Part shown: positions 36,176 through 45,014 of the stretch, one piece after another
How positions within the stretch are numbered: the first letter of the stretch is position 1
How the letters are laid out: each line of letters opens with the position of its first letter
NCBI GenBank assembly: GCA_022820725.1
Contig: JAJEFA010000003.1
Span: 97,538 to 161,537 of the forward strand
DNA from: Candidatus Binatia bacterium
GTDB lineage: Bacteria; Desulfobacterota; Binatia; Bin18
Length of the DNA: 64,000 nucleotides
Direction of reading: 5' to 3'
The notes under the pieces: generated by a model
The model's database searches: none
What the model saw: only the letters and a program-made list of their open reading frames with translations
Told to the model about the DNA's origin: nothing
Position numbers and translations under genes: made by a program

Positions 36176-37807
36176 TTAGTAGTCATCAAAGTCGTCATCG
36201 TGACTATGACCATCCGTCCCGGCTTGGGGCTTTTCGGGCTTCTCGGCAACCGCCGCTTCTGTGGTCAACATCAAGCCGGACACGCTCGCCGCATTTTGGA
36301 GGGCGACCCGGACAACCTTTGTGGAATCAATCACACCAGCTTTAAACAAGTTTTCATACTCGCCCGAGGCGGCATTAAAACCCGCATCGCCGCGCTGCCT
36401 TTTGATCTGATTGACCACTACTGGGGCGTCCAGGCCAGCATTGCTCACGATTTGTCGAATCGGCTCTTCAATCGCTCTGCGCACGATATTCACGCCCGCA
36501 TCCCGGTCATCGTTGAACTCCAGTTCGTCCAGATTGGATTGCGCCCGAATCAGTGCGACACCCCCGCCGGGAACGATCCCCTCTTCCGCCGCTGACTTGG
36601 TGGCATGCAGAGCGTCGTCCACCCGAGCCTTACGTTCTTTCATCTCGACTTCCGTTGCGGCTCCGACCTTTATCACCGCCACCCCGCCAGCAAGCTTGGC
36701 CAAGCGCTCCTGGAGCTTTTCCCGGTCATAGTCCGAGGTGGTTTCTTCAATTTGGGCACGAATTTGATCCGCCCGACCGGCAATGTCTTTTTTTGTGCCA
36801 GCTCCATCCACAAGGGTGGTGTTGTCCTTGTCCATAATCACGCGCTGGCAACGCCCCAAGTCTACCAGATCGATATTTTCGAGCTTCATTCCAAGCTCCT
36901 CGGCAACCACCCGGCCGCCAGTCAGAATGGCTATATCTTCCAGCATGGCTTTACGCCGATCTCCAAACCCTGGAGCCTTGACCGCAGCACAGTTCAGGGT
37001 TCCTCGGATCTTGTTTACGACCAGGGCCGCCAGCGCTTCCCCGTCAATGTCTTCAGCAATAATCACCAACGGTCTGCCGCTCTGCGCAATTCTCTCCAGC
37101 AGCGGGACGAGTTCTTGCATATTCGAGATTTTTTTCTCATGGAGGAGAATATAGGGCTCCTCAATCTCAGCGACCATCCGCTCTGGGTCGGTCACAAAAT
37201 ACGGTGAGAGAAAGCCGCGGTCGAACTGCATCCCCTCCACAACGTCCAGCACGGTTTCTAATCCCTTGCCCTCCTCAATGGTAATCACCCCTTCCTGACC
37301 CACTCGCTCCATGGCTTCGGCCAGATTGTCCCCTATTTGGGCATCACCATTGGCCGCAATCGTTCCGACCTGAGCGACTTGCTCTTTTCCTCGGACCTTA
37401 CGGCTTTGGCCTTGTACACCCTCGACCACTTTTTCAACCGCGGCATCGATGCCCCGCTTGAGGGACATTGGGTCAAACCCGGCCGCTTGGAGCCGCAGTC
37501 CTTCAGTCAGGATAGCGCGGGATAAGATGGTTGCCGTGGTTGTCCCGTCCCCGGCCGCGTCCGAGGTTTTCGTGGCAGCCTCACGGATCATCTTGGCTCC
37601 CATGTTTTCAAATTTGTCCTCGAGTTCAATTTCTTTGACGACCGTCACACCGTCTTTTGTGACAACCGGGGCACCAAAGCTCTTCTCTAAGAGGACATTG
37701 CGTCCTCGGGGGCCGAGGGTCACCTGGGTTGCGTCCGCTATGATATTTACACCCTTAAGAATCCCGTCCCGAGACTCCTCATGTAAATGGACTACCTTAC
37801 TCGCCAT
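36176..37807 (-). CDS. groL: 60-kDa chaperonin GroEL, orphan copy
   Basis: A 543-residue group I chaperonin: ATP-binding [15 protein letters not shown] and [15 protein letters not shown] are intact, as is the apical substrate-binding region ([20 protein letters not shown]). The C-terminus reads [12 protein letters not shown] rather than the usual Gly-Gly-Met repeats, and no groES gene lies upstream or downstream. Both facts suggest a secondary GroEL paralogue that borrows a co-chaperonin encoded elsewhere. The Shine-Dalgarno aaaggagat precedes ATG 37807. No CIRCE element is visible in the 104-bp upstream gap. Confidence 0.93.
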   Translation of the reverse strand: MASKVVHLHEESRDGILKGVNIIADATQVTLGPRGRNVLLEKSFGAPVVTKDGVTVVKEIELEDKFENMGAKMIREAATKTSDAAGDGTTTATILSRAILTEGLRLQAAGFDPMSLKRGIDAAVEKVVEGVQGQSRKVRGKEQVAQVGTIAANGDAQIGDNLAEAMERVGQEGVITIEEGKGLETVLDVVEGMQFDRGFLSPYFVTDPERMVAEIEEPYILLHEKKISNMQELVPLLERIAQSGRPLVIIAEDIDGEALAALVVNKIRGTLNCAAVKAPGFGDRRKAMLEDIAILTGGRVVAEELGMKLENIDLVDLGRCQRVIMDKDNTTLVDGAGTKKDIAGRADQIRAQIEETTSDYDREKLQERLAKLAGGVAVIKVGAATEVEMKERKARVDDALHATKSAAEEGIVPGGGVALIRAQSNLDELEFNDDRDAGVNIVRRAIEEPIRQIVSNAGLDAPVVVNQIKRQRGDAGFNAASGEYENLFKAGVIDSTKVVRVALQNAASVSGLMLTTEAAVAEKPEKPQAGTDGHSHDDDFDDY

Positions 37808-37911
37808 ACCACTGATCTCCTTTCACGCACCTCGTGGTCGATATGTATTGTCGCGCAGAGGCAACTTAAGCATCTTTCCTCGAAATGCAAGCGCAGATGG
37901 GGCTCATACCG

Positions 37912-39087
37912 TCATCGACGGGCATGTGCCCAGCGGGCCTGAGGGATATCATCCGGGCTAACCGCCGGGATTGTCGCCAAAGTCTGCTTCCCACGGCGGA
38001 CAACGACCTCGCCAAGGACTTGGTTACGAAGAACCGGGGCTACCACCTGGGTGGGCAGTTGGAGGGCAATGGAAACAGCGCCAATATCGCCTTTTGGCAC
38101 CAACGGTGCCGCCGTTGCCGCGGCAACGGGCTGAAAAGCGGACAGGTTGCCGTTCTCAACCCGAACCTCAACCCACAAAAGAGACCCACTTTCGATCAGC
38201 GGAAGGCGTGTAAAATTGGAGAACCCCCACTCAAGCAAGTCCTCTGCAACACGGAAGCGCACCCTGCTGGTTTTTCCGCCGAAGACGACAGCAATCAAGC
38301 GCAGCGGTCCTCGTTGAGCCGTGGTGACAAGATTAAAGCGTGCTTTGTTCGTAAATCCGGTCTTGAGCCCATCAACCCCATGGATGCGTCCAACCAGCCG
38401 ATTGGTATTCGGCAGAGGCTTGCGACGGTGACCGAATGACATAGAGGGCTGCGAAGTCCACGCTAAAACATGGTGGTGACGTAAAAGTACCCGGGAGAGC
38501 AGGGCGATGTCGTCAGCCGAGGCTTTATCTGGCGCACGGTCGGTTCTGGTCGGCATGCCATTGACCGTGCGGTACTGCGTCTGCTCCATCCCTAACTGCC
38601 GGGCGCGGGCGTTCATCCGCTGCACACATCGGCTGACCGAGCCGCAGACGTGCTCGGCGATGGCAACGGCCGCATCGTTTGCAGAGGTGACAAGGACGGC
38701 CCGGAGCAGTTCTGCCAGTTGAAAGACCTGACCAGCCCGCAGAGAGATCGTTCGTCCTTTTGTTCGACTCGCCCGCCGACTAATAGTGACCTGGGTCTCC
38801 AGGCTTACTCGCCCTCTTTCAATGTCTTCAAAGACAATGAGGCCTAACATCATTTTTGTGAGAGAGGCTTGGGGCCATATTTTTTGGCTATTATGGGAAA
38901 AGAGGACCTGACCGGTCTGGGCATCTTGTAAGAGTGCTGCCTCGAAATATTTGAAGGCAGGTAGTTTCGGCGGTTGAGGAAAATATTCGCTCCCGCTGAA
39001 GGCGAATGCTTTTTGCGGAGATCCGCCTAAAAAACTACCAGCAACAATGCAGACAAGAAGACATCGCGCCCATGTGTATGATTGCAT
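37912..39087 (-). CDS. D-alanyl-D-alanine carboxypeptidase (PBP5/6-type, S11)
   Basis: A 391-residue periplasmic peptidase with an N-terminal signal peptide (to about residue 29, QKAFA). Active-site motifs in order: SLTK (Ser-x-x-Lys), SAN and KTG (GLKTGFTNKA). It trims the terminal D-Ala from peptidoglycan stem peptides. A C-terminal beta domain follows, but an amphipathic membrane anchor is not obvious. gaggagggg precedes ATG 39087. It is probably transcribed from its own upstream promoter. Confidence 0.92.
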   Translation of the reverse strand: MQSYTWARCLLVCIVAGSFLGGSPQKAFAFSGSEYFPQPPKLPAFKYFEAALLQDAQTGQVLFSHNSQKIWPQASLTKMMLGLIVFEDIERGRVSLETQVTISRRASRTKGRTISLRAGQVFQLAELLRAVLVTSANDAAVAIAEHVCGSVSRCVQRMNARARQLGMEQTQYRTVNGMPTRTDRAPDKASADDIALLSRVLLRHHHVLAWTSQPSMSFGHRRKPLPNTNRLVGRIHGVDGLKTGFTNKARFNLVTTAQRGPLRLIAVVFGGKTSRVRFRVAEDLLEWGFSNFTRLPLIESGSLLWVEVRVENGNLSAFQPVAAATAAPLVPKGDIGAVSIALQLPTQVVAPVLRNQVLGEVVVRRGKQTLATIPAVSPDDIPQARWAHARR

Positions 39088-39171
39088 CCACCCCTCCTCA
39101 CCCCCTGCGCATAGCCCGATTAGGACGTAGGGATATGGTCATTTGGAGACCATAAAATCTTCTAGTAACAC

Positions 39172-39201
39172 ATGCTAGCATCATATATAAGGTATTGTCA
39201 A
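39172..39201 (-). promoter_or_regulatory. Candidate sigma70-type promoter of the carboxypeptidase gene
   Basis: On the - strand a perfect TTGACA (39201-39196) is followed 18 nt later by TAGCAT (39177-39172), about 85 nt before the ATG, in a locally AT-rich stretch. Confidence 0.4.
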
Positions 39202-39277
39202 TAAAGAGCTTTTTTATTAATCAAATATTTGTCTCGAGAGAAGGGCAAAGTGAATATCAGCCCACAATATCTTGTAC

Positions 39278-39673
39278 CTAGCGAATTCCATCACTCAAGA
39301 GCTTGTGGAGAGAGAGAATATCTTTATGAATGGCTGTCAGAATTTTTTGTTGCTGTTGATTCGGCCGAACAGGAAGAGATACTTCTGGGCCGGCTTGAGA
39401 AGGAGGAGCCTCATCCGATAATCGCTGACCGTCTTTTAACCGTTTTTTCGCCCCTGCAATCGTGAATCCCTCTTCATACAAGAGCCGTTTGATGTCAAGG
39501 AGGGTTTCAACATCGCGACGGCGGTATAACCGATGGCGCGAAGGAGTTTTCCCAGGTTTGAGGATGGGAAACTCTGTCTCCCAATACCGCAGCACATAGG
39601 GCTTCACGCCAACAATCTTGGCGACTTCGCCGATGCGGAAATAGAGCTTATTCGAGAGCTCAAGCTGGTCCAC
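39278..39673 (-). CDS. MerR-family transcriptional regulator
   Basis: A 131-residue regulator. The N-terminal MerR helix-turn-helix is clear: [38 protein letters not shown] and [20 protein letters not shown]. The C-terminal part is low-complexity, without effector cysteines. The start appears to be GTG 39673, 7 nt after ihfA. This ihfA-merR order is standard in Deltaproteobacteria-like genomes. Confidence 0.88.
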   Translation of the reverse strand: MDQLELSNKLYFRIGEVAKIVGVKPYVLRYWETEFPILKPGKTPSRHRLYRRRDVETLLDIKRLLYEEGFTIAGAKKRLKDGQRLSDEAPPSQAGPEVSLPVRPNQQQQKILTAIHKDILSLHKLLSDGIR

Positions 39674-39680
39674 GACAAGC

Positions 39681-39980
39681 TCAGTCTTGGAGAAGTGGGT
39701 TAATGGCCTTTTTCAAGACAGGGCTCGGTTTAAACGACAACACACGACGGCCAGATATAATAATTTCTTCCCCGGTCTGTGGATTCCGTCCTTTACGTGG
39801 ATGTTTCTCGTTAATGACGAAATTCCCAAAGCTGGAGATTTTTACCTTTTCTCCTTTTTCGAGATGGCCTTTGATGATTTCGAAGATCGACTCAACCACA
39901 TCGGTCGCTTCTTTTTTCGAAAAGCCGACTTTCTCGTAAATATGCTCAACAATGTCTGCTTTTGTCATACAGGGCCTCAT
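39681..39980 (-). CDS. ihfA: Integration host factor alpha subunit (HU/IHF family)
   Basis: A DNA-bending protein of 99 residues: [40 protein letters not shown] and [20 protein letters not shown] give the complete fold, including the intercalating Pro (RNPQTG). Three ATG codons stand in a row behind ggagg (39986, 39983, 39980); the third is best spaced and is used here; ATG 39968 fits homologue length equally well. It works with IhfB in recombination and transcription, and is divergent from pheS. Confidence 0.92.
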   Translation of the reverse strand: MRPCMTKADIVEHIYEKVGFSKKEATDVVESIFEIIKGHLEKGEKVKISSFGNFVINEKHPRKGRNPQTGEEIIISGRRVLSFKPSPVLKKAINPLLQD

Positions 39981-40094
39981 CATCATCCTCCAACAGTAGG
40001 AGGCAAGGAAGCTTTCAGCTCATATCACACAGGCAGGAGCCCGTTTAACCAGACGCGTGCGCTACTCCCCAGGCAGCGGATAAGAAGCGCAAGA

Positions 40095-40122
40095 TTGTGT
40101 AATACCACGACAATATTATAAA
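40095..40122 (+). promoter_or_regulatory. Candidate promoter of pheS-pheT
   Basis: TTGTGT and TATAAA separated by 16 nt, 139 nt before the pheS start. No Phe-rich leader peptide or T-box signature was found in the leader. Confidence 0.35.
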
Positions 40123-40261
40123 TAGCAACGCTGCGAGCATAGTGGAGCCATGTCTTGAAGTCAAGTTTACATGCTCCTTGATGCCTTCTTCCCAGGAGGG
40201 CTTTCAGCAAAGAGGGCCCAACGCTAGGATAAAGAACAAAGAGAGTGAAGGAGGACACCCC

Positions 40262-41275
40262 TTGCAGGAGATCCGTACTCAGTTGAGTGAAGACTTGACC
40301 GCCGCAACAACAAGCCAAGACATCGAAGCTGTGCGCGTTCGCTATCTCGGACGGAAAGGAGCGATCACCCTGCTGCGAAAAAATGCTGACTTCTCAGCAA
40401 TGTCAGCAGATGAAAAGAAACGCTTTGGACAGCAGTTCAATGAATTGAAACGCTTTGCAGAGCAGCAGATCGCAGCCGCACAGGCGCGACAGACCAGTAC
40501 GACCCTCGCCCCGCCGAGCATCGATATGACACTTCCGGGCCTCAACAACCACCTCGGCCACCTTCATCCGATTTCTCTTGTCCAACTAGAGCTCGAAGAA
40601 ATCTTTCAATCCCTGGGATTTATGATCCTTGACGGTTATCACGTGGAGACGGACTTTTATAATTTCGAGAGCCTGAATATCCCCCGCGACCACCCTGCAC
40701 GAGACATGCAGGATACATACTGGCTCAAGAATGGCTTGCTACTCCGGACGCATACTTCAGCTAATCAGGTCCGTGCCTTAGAGCATTATGGCGCACCCGT
40801 TCGGGCCGTCTTTCCGGGCCGTTGTTTTCGGAATGAAGCCATTGACCCAAGCCATGAGAATACCTTCTACCAACTCGAAGGTCTGATGGTGGATAGAGAA
40901 ATTTCCGTCGCGAATCTGATTGCGGTTATGCGCACCGTGCTGACCGCGGTTTTTCATCGAGAGGTCACGGTACGCTTACGTCCGGGCTATTTCCCTTTTG
41001 TCGAGCCCGGCTTTGAGCTCGACATCCAATGTCTGATCTGTGCAGGTGAGGGCTGTTCAACCTGTAAAAAATCCGGCTGGATTGAACTGCTGCCGTGCGG
41101 CCTCGTGCATCCTCGGGTCCTTGAATTTGGTCAGGTCGACCCGGACCGCTATAGCGGATTCGCCTTTGGCCTCGGTCTCACCCGCCTGGCCATGATGAAG
41201 TATAATATTCCAGATATTCGGCTTCTGAACTCGGGCGATCTTCGCTTTTGCGAGCAGTTCCCGGCAGCCGTCTGA
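40262..41275 (+). CDS. pheS: Phenylalanyl-tRNA synthetase alpha subunit
   Basis: The catalytic subunit of the alpha2-beta2 enzyme, 337 residues. The N-terminal coiled coil is followed by class II motifs 1-3 (HPISLVQLELEEIFQSLGF, PGRCFRNEAIDPSHENTFY, FGLGLTRLAMMKY), with the Cys-rich segment CLICAGEGCSTCKKSGWIEL. The start is TTG 40262, because aaggagg lies 7 nt before it and the length then fits the family; the frame extends back to an ATG at 40142 without homology or Shine-Dalgarno. A palindromic repeat begins 1 nt after the stop, with pheT behind it. Confidence 0.94.
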   Translation: MQEIRTQLSEDLTAATTSQDIEAVRVRYLGRKGAITLLRKNADFSAMSADEKKRFGQQFNELKRFAEQQIAAAQARQTSTTLAPPSIDMTLPGLNNHLGHLHPISLVQLELEEIFQSLGFMILDGYHVETDFYNFESLNIPRDHPARDMQDTYWLKNGLLLRTHTSANQVRALEHYGAPVRAVFPGRCFRNEAIDPSHENTFYQLEGLMVDREISVANLIAVMRTVLTAVFHREVTVRLRPGYFPFVEPGFELDIQCLICAGEGCSTCKKSGWIELLPCGLVHPRVLEFGQVDPDRYSGFAFGLGLTRLAMMKYNIPDIRLLNSGDLRFCEQFPAAV

Positions 41276-41276
41276 T

Positions 41277-41330
41277 AAAGAGTAAACGTGTCCAGCATCT
41301 CATACCTATTGGAGGACACGTTCACTCTTT
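41277..41330. repeat. Palindromic 54-bp repeat family, copy 3
   Basis: 17-nt arms aaagagtaaacgtgtcc / ggacacgttcactcttt (one mismatch) flank the loop agcatctcatacctattgga. It starts 1 nt after the pheS stop and ends just before the pheT Shine-Dalgarno (taggag), so it fills the intergenic space exactly. Confidence 0.9.
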
Positions 41331-41344
41331 TGTAGGAGTCAGCC

Positions 41345-43723
41345 ATGCATATCTCCCTTGACTGGATCGCCCAGTATGTCGATCTCTCAGACCTCTCACC
41401 ACAAACGATTGCGCACCGACTCACCATGGCGACGGCTGAGGTAGAAGGGGTTGAAACCCTGGTTCGCTCCCTCGATGGAGTCCGTATCGGTCAGGTCGTA
41501 TCGATCGAGCCACTGGACGATCAGCTCACCTTCGTTTCCGTTGCGTGTGGAACAGAGCAGTTTACGACGGTCTGTGGGGCGCCCAATGTGCGGGAGGGGA
41601 TGAAATCGGCTTTTGCCCCCGCTGGGGTAACGATTGCCGGGGGGCAGACGATTACCGAAAGGCAGGTTGGTGGGAAAACGAGCCAGGGGATCTTGTGCTC
41701 GTCCGAGGAATTGGGCATGGGCGGCGGACATTTCGGTATCCTTGACCTTCCCGCGTCTCTTGAGAGTGGGGCTGCTCTGGCCGACCTCCTTCCCTCCTCG
41801 GACACCCTGCTTGAAATCGACAATAAGAGCTTAACCCACCGCCCTGACCTGTGGGGCCACTACGGGGTCGCACGCGAAGTTGCTGCCATTTTTGAGCGAC
41901 CGTTACGCCCTCTCCAACTGGTCGATGTGACACAGTACAACGACTTACCCGCCTATCCACTGACCCTTGACGATCCCGAAAATTGTCCCTGTTATTGCTG
42001 TATTGAGATGACCGGGGTAGCCGCCCTGCCCTCGCCACTGGCACTGCAATGCCGGCTACACGCCCTGGGACAGCGCACGTTCAATATTCTGGTCGATCTC
42101 ACTAATTACATCATGCTTGAACTTGGCCAGCCAATGCACGCCTTCGACGCGAGTCGTCTCCAGGCTGTCCGCGTCGCCCCGTTTGGAACCACGGGTCAGT
42201 TTACGACGCTTGACGGCCAGGTACGGCACATGGTCCCGGAAGACCTGATAATCTGGAACGAACGCGAGCCAATTGCTCTCGCCGGGATCATGGGTGGACT
42301 GAATAGTGAGGTCAGCGAGCGTACCACCGGCCTACTGCTTGAGAGTGCAAATTTTAAGGATGCGCGCATTCGCCGGACCGCCACCCGGCTCGGTATCCAT
42401 ACCGATGCCAGTCAACGTTTTGAGAAACAACAGCCACCCGCGAATACAAAAACTGCAACCGAGCGCTTTCTCCACCTGCTTCTTGAATCCGGCCTTCATC
42501 CTCAGATACGCTCTCGGTTCACTGCTCAGGGAACGCTGAAAGACCAGACCCGGTATCTCGATATCCCGACCGACTTCTTTGATCGACGAATAGGCAACCC
42601 GATTGCCCAAGACAGGATGGTGTCCATACTGACCTCACTCGGTTTTGAAGCCAGTATAACGAACAACACCCTCTCCGTTGGCATTCCTCCGTTTCGGAGC
42701 GAGAAAGACATCTCTCTGCCCGTTGATATTCTGGAAGAAGTTACTCGCCTTCAGGGTTATGACAACCTCGAACCAAAGATGCCGAACTTCTCGGTCGAGC
42801 GTGTAGTCCTTAATGATCACCTGCGGACCCAGCATAAAGCCCGGCGTATCCTCGCGCAGGCTCATGGGTTCTCGGAGATTCACAATTATAGCTGGTTTGA
42901 TGAAACTTGGCTCAAGACGCTGGGCTACGAGCCTGAAGCAACACTGGAGATGGCCAACCCCAGCGCAGAGCATAATGTCCGGCTCCAGACCACACTGCTC
43001 ACCAATATTTTTGCCGTTGTGAAGAAAAACACCGCCCTACGGGATCATTTCCGCATCTTTGAGCTTGGACGGATCTATTTACCTGCCGGCGGACAGGATC
43101 GCATAGAGAAGAACGTGTTGGCTGGGGCAAGCTGTCAACACGAACGCTTGGGGAGTTTAGAGGCGCATTTTCGCCAGATCAAAGGTGCCCTTGAGGCACT
43201 CGCCGAACAGCTCAGCCTAGGCACATTAGCATTTGTTCCTGCTACAACAACAACTGTGCCGTGGCACACACCCGGCGGGTATGTTGACATCACCCTCCAA
43301 GACACGGTGGTCGGCCAGCTTGGCTTTTTGTCCGATCCTCTCTTGGCGAAAATTGCCCCCACCGCTCAGGTAGTCTGGTTCGAGCTCGACTTCGACAGGT
43401 TTGAGGGACCCATTTTTCCGGCCACCAGCTATGCCCCGACCTCTCGCTATCCAGGCTCGTGGTTCGACTTCTCTGTCGTGGCCAGCGCCCAGGCGGGTTT
43501 TGCCGAGTTAGTCAGCACGCTTGACGAGTTTTCTCACGCCCTGCTAAAAAAGAGGGAATTTATGGCTCTCTATCAGGGCAGGGGACTAGCGGAAGGGACG
43601 GCCAGCTATACCTTTCGTTACTGGATTGAATCTCAGGACAGTACTCTCACTAGAGAGCAAATAGAAGCGTTCCAGCAGGAGTATATCACTTTCCTGCAGT
43701 CGAAAGGCCTGCGCCTCCGTTAG
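41345..43723 (+). CDS. pheT: Phenylalanyl-tRNA synthetase beta subunit
   Basis: A 792-residue subunit. Domains in order: N-terminal core (ISLDWIAQYVDLSDL), OB-fold EMAP-like tRNA-binding domain (VVSIEPLDDQLTFVSVACG), B3/B4 editing domain, B5 (DIEDILEEVTRLQGYDNL-like block), the inactive class II core, and a C-terminal FDX-ACB domain (YPGSWFDFSVVASAQAGFAE). taggag precedes ATG 41345. It converges on the rplT end of the thrS operon. Confidence 0.95.
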   Translation: MHISLDWIAQYVDLSDLSPQTIAHRLTMATAEVEGVETLVRSLDGVRIGQVVSIEPLDDQLTFVSVACGTEQFTTVCGAPNVREGMKSAFAPAGVTIAGGQTITERQVGGKTSQGILCSSEELGMGGGHFGILDLPASLESGAALADLLPSSDTLLEIDNKSLTHRPDLWGHYGVAREVAAIFERPLRPLQLVDVTQYNDLPAYPLTLDDPENCPCYCCIEMTGVAALPSPLALQCRLHALGQRTFNILVDLTNYIMLELGQPMHAFDASRLQAVRVAPFGTTGQFTTLDGQVRHMVPEDLIIWNEREPIALAGIMGGLNSEVSERTTGLLLESANFKDARIRRTATRLGIHTDASQRFEKQQPPANTKTATERFLHLLLESGLHPQIRSRFTAQGTLKDQTRYLDIPTDFFDRRIGNPIAQDRMVSILTSLGFEASITNNTLSVGIPPFRSEKDISLPVDILEEVTRLQGYDNLEPKMPNFSVERVVLNDHLRTQHKARRILAQAHGFSEIHNYSWFDETWLKTLGYEPEATLEMANPSAEHNVRLQTTLLTNIFAVVKKNTALRDHFRIFELGRIYLPAGGQDRIEKNVLAGASCQHERLGSLEAHFRQIKGALEALAEQLSLGTLAFVPATTTTVPWHTPGGYVDITLQDTVVGQLGFLSDPLLAKIAPTAQVVWFELDFDRFEGPIFPATSYAPTSRYPGSWFDFSVVASAQAGFAELVSTLDEFSHALLKKREFMALYQGRGLAEGTASYTFRYWIESQDSTLTREQIEAFQQEYITFLQSKGLRLR

Positions 43724-43726
43724 AGT

Positions 43727-43754
43727 AAAAAAGGACGCCGCAAGCGGTGTCCTT
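43727..43754 (-). terminator. Intrinsic terminator of the thrS-infC-rpmI-rplT operon
   Basis: On the - strand aaggacaccgc / gcggcgtcctt pair around a short loop and run into a six-T tract (43732-43727). It starts 41 nt after the rplT stop and may also stop pheT transcripts arriving from the other side. Confidence 0.75.
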
Positions 43755-43795
43755 CCCGTCAATTCACTGCGCATACACAAAAGGCGAAGCAACCA

Positions 43796-44155
43796 CTAGG
43801 CTGCCAGGCGTTGCTTTGCCATGTCTGTGACTGCGGTGAATGCCTGCGGGTCTTGCATGGCCAGGGCGGCCAGAATCTTTCGATCAATTTCGACACCAGC
43901 CTGAGATAGACCATACATGAGCCGGCTGTAACTCAGCCCATTCAGTCGTGCGGCCGCATTGATCCGAACAGTCCATAAACGCCGGAAGTCACGCTTTTTA
44001 TTCCGTCGGTCTCGGTAGGCGTAGACGAGACTTCGCTCGACAGTTTCACGCGCCTGACGATACTGGCGGCGGCGCCCGCCGGTATATCCTTTGGCCAGTT
44101 TGAGAATCCGCTTTCGGCGCCGGCGTGCCTTAAAGCCGCGTTTTGCGCGTGGCAT
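43796..44155 (-). CDS. rplT: 50S ribosomal protein L20
   Basis: A 119-residue, very basic protein that nucleates 50S assembly: [40 protein letters not shown] and [20 protein letters not shown] are all conserved. The ATG is at 44155 with gaggag upstream; the frame stays open before it. It is last in the operon and separated from rpmI by a palindromic repeat. In E. coli L20 represses its own operon by RNA mimicry; the repeat is not recognisably that site. Confidence 0.97.
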   Translation of the reverse strand: MPRAKRGFKARRRRKRILKLAKGYTGGRRRQYRQARETVERSLVYAYRDRRNKKRDFRRLWTVRINAAARLNGLSYSRLMYGLSQAGVEIDRKILAALAMQDPQAFTAVTDMAKQRLAA

Positions 44156-44177
44156 ACGAACTGCTCCTCTCCGTCTC

Positions 44178-44231
44178 AAAGAGTAAACGTGTCCAGCATT
44201 TCATGTGTATTGGAGGACACGTTTACTCTTT
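44178..44231. repeat. Palindromic 54-bp repeat family, copy 4
   Basis: Perfect 17-bp arms aaagagtaaacgtgtcc / ggacacgtttactcttt flank the loop agcatttcatgtgtattgga. It touches the rpmI stop (44232) and ends 8 nt before the rplT Shine-Dalgarno. Confidence 0.92.
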
Positions 44232-44429
44232 CTATAAGTAGGGAATCAATTTTTTGATCGCCTTGGCCTCGGAGTCTGAAACGAGCGTTGGCTGGCGGAG
44301 ATTCCGTTTCTGTTTTCGAGTCTTCGTTGACAGAATGTGACGCAGGTAGGCGCGGCGGCGGCGCACCTTGCCACTGCCAGTGATTTTAAACCGTTTGGCC
44401 GCCCCACGGCGGGTTTTAATTTTGGGCAT
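44232..44429 (-). CDS. rpmI: 50S ribosomal protein L35
   Basis: A 65-residue basic protein with the usual start [20 protein letters not shown] and the block [20 protein letters not shown]. It begins 2 nt after infC, and so is probably coupled to it. A palindromic repeat abuts its stop codon. Confidence 0.96.
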   Translation of the reverse strand: MPKIKTRRGAAKRFKITGSGKVRRRRAYLRHILSTKTRKQKRNLRQPTLVSDSEAKAIKKLIPYL

Positions 44430-44431
44430 AG

Positions 44432-44947
44432 TTACCTCGGAACAACAAGAATTGACATATTTCGTCCCTCCATGCGAGGCTGTGGTGTCTCAAGAGAGGC
44501 GACGTCTTCGATTTTTTCATAGACCCGGTCGAGCAATTCTTTCCCAATCTCCGGGTGGGTGATTTCCCGTCCTCGGAAAAAGACAGAGACCTTGACCCGG
44601 TGTTTTTTCTCGATAAAGCGGCGGATATGGTTGATCTTGAAGTCAACGTCGTGCTCACTGGTACGCGCCCCGAGCTTAACTTCTTTAACCATCACTTGGG
44701 TCTGGTGCTTCTTGGACTCCTGCACCTTCTTCTTCTGCAGGTAGCGGTACTTGCCGTAGTCCATGATGCGGCAGACCGGCGGAGAGGAGTTTGGAGCAAT
44801 TTCAACCAAGTCAAGCTCTTGGCCGAGTGCAGTCCGGAAGGCCTCGCCTAGCGGCTGAATCCCAATCTGCTCCCCGTCGACGTCAATGACCCGGACTTCC
44901 CGCGCGCGAATCTGCTGGTTAATCCGAGTTCCCGCTTCTTTAGCTAT
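44432..44947 (-). CDS. infC: Translation initiation factor IF-3 with an AUA start codon
   Basis: IF-3, 171 residues: the N-domain begins [20 protein letters not shown], and the C-domain contains [20 protein letters not shown] and [17 protein letters not shown]. No ATG, GTG or TTG exists where homologues start; the first usable standard start (TTG 44809) would remove 46 residues. Upstream, AGGAGG stands exactly 6 nt before ATA 44947 (GCTAAAGAAGCG follows); ATC 44950 is only 3 nt from it. Rare start codons at infC (AUU in E. coli, AUC in Myxococcus) let IF-3 repress its own translation, and the same is inferred here. Confidence 0.9.
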   Translation of the reverse strand: MAKEAGTRINQQIRAREVRVIDVDGEQIGIQPLGEAFRTALGQELDLVEIAPNSSPPVCRIMDYGKYRYLQKKKVQESKKHQTQVMVKEVKLGARTSEHDVDFKINHIRRFIEKKHRVKVSVFFRGREITHPEIGKELLDRVYEKIEDVASLETPQPRMEGRNMSILVVPR

Positions 44948-44953
44948 GATACA

Positions 44954-44959
44954 CCTCCT
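44954..44959 (-). promoter_or_regulatory. infC ribosome-binding site
   Basis: A perfect AGGAGG on the - strand, 6 nt before the AUA codon; it decides the start. It lies 1 nt from the end of the palindromic repeat at 44961-45014. Confidence 0.8.
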
Positions 44960-44960
44960 G

Positions 44961-45014
44961 AAAGAGTAAGCGTGTCCTCCAATAGCTATGAGATGCTGGA
45001 CACGTTTACTCTTT
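44961..45014. repeat. Palindromic 54-bp repeat family, copy 5, overlapping thrS 3' end
   Basis: Arms aaagagtaagcgtgtcc / ggacacgtttactcttt (one mismatch) flank the loop tccaatagctatgagatgct. Read on the - strand it encodes the last eight codons of thrS and its TAG stop, and its far end abuts the infC Shine-Dalgarno. Confidence 0.9.

Noticed and set aside
37808..37911. CIRCE heat-shock operator before groEL
   Set aside because: No TTAGCACTC-N9-GAGTGCTAA or near match in the gap.
44432..44809. Short IF-3 starting at TTG 44809
   Set aside because: It would delete most of the N-domain, whose residues are all encoded upstream in frame to the AUA codon.
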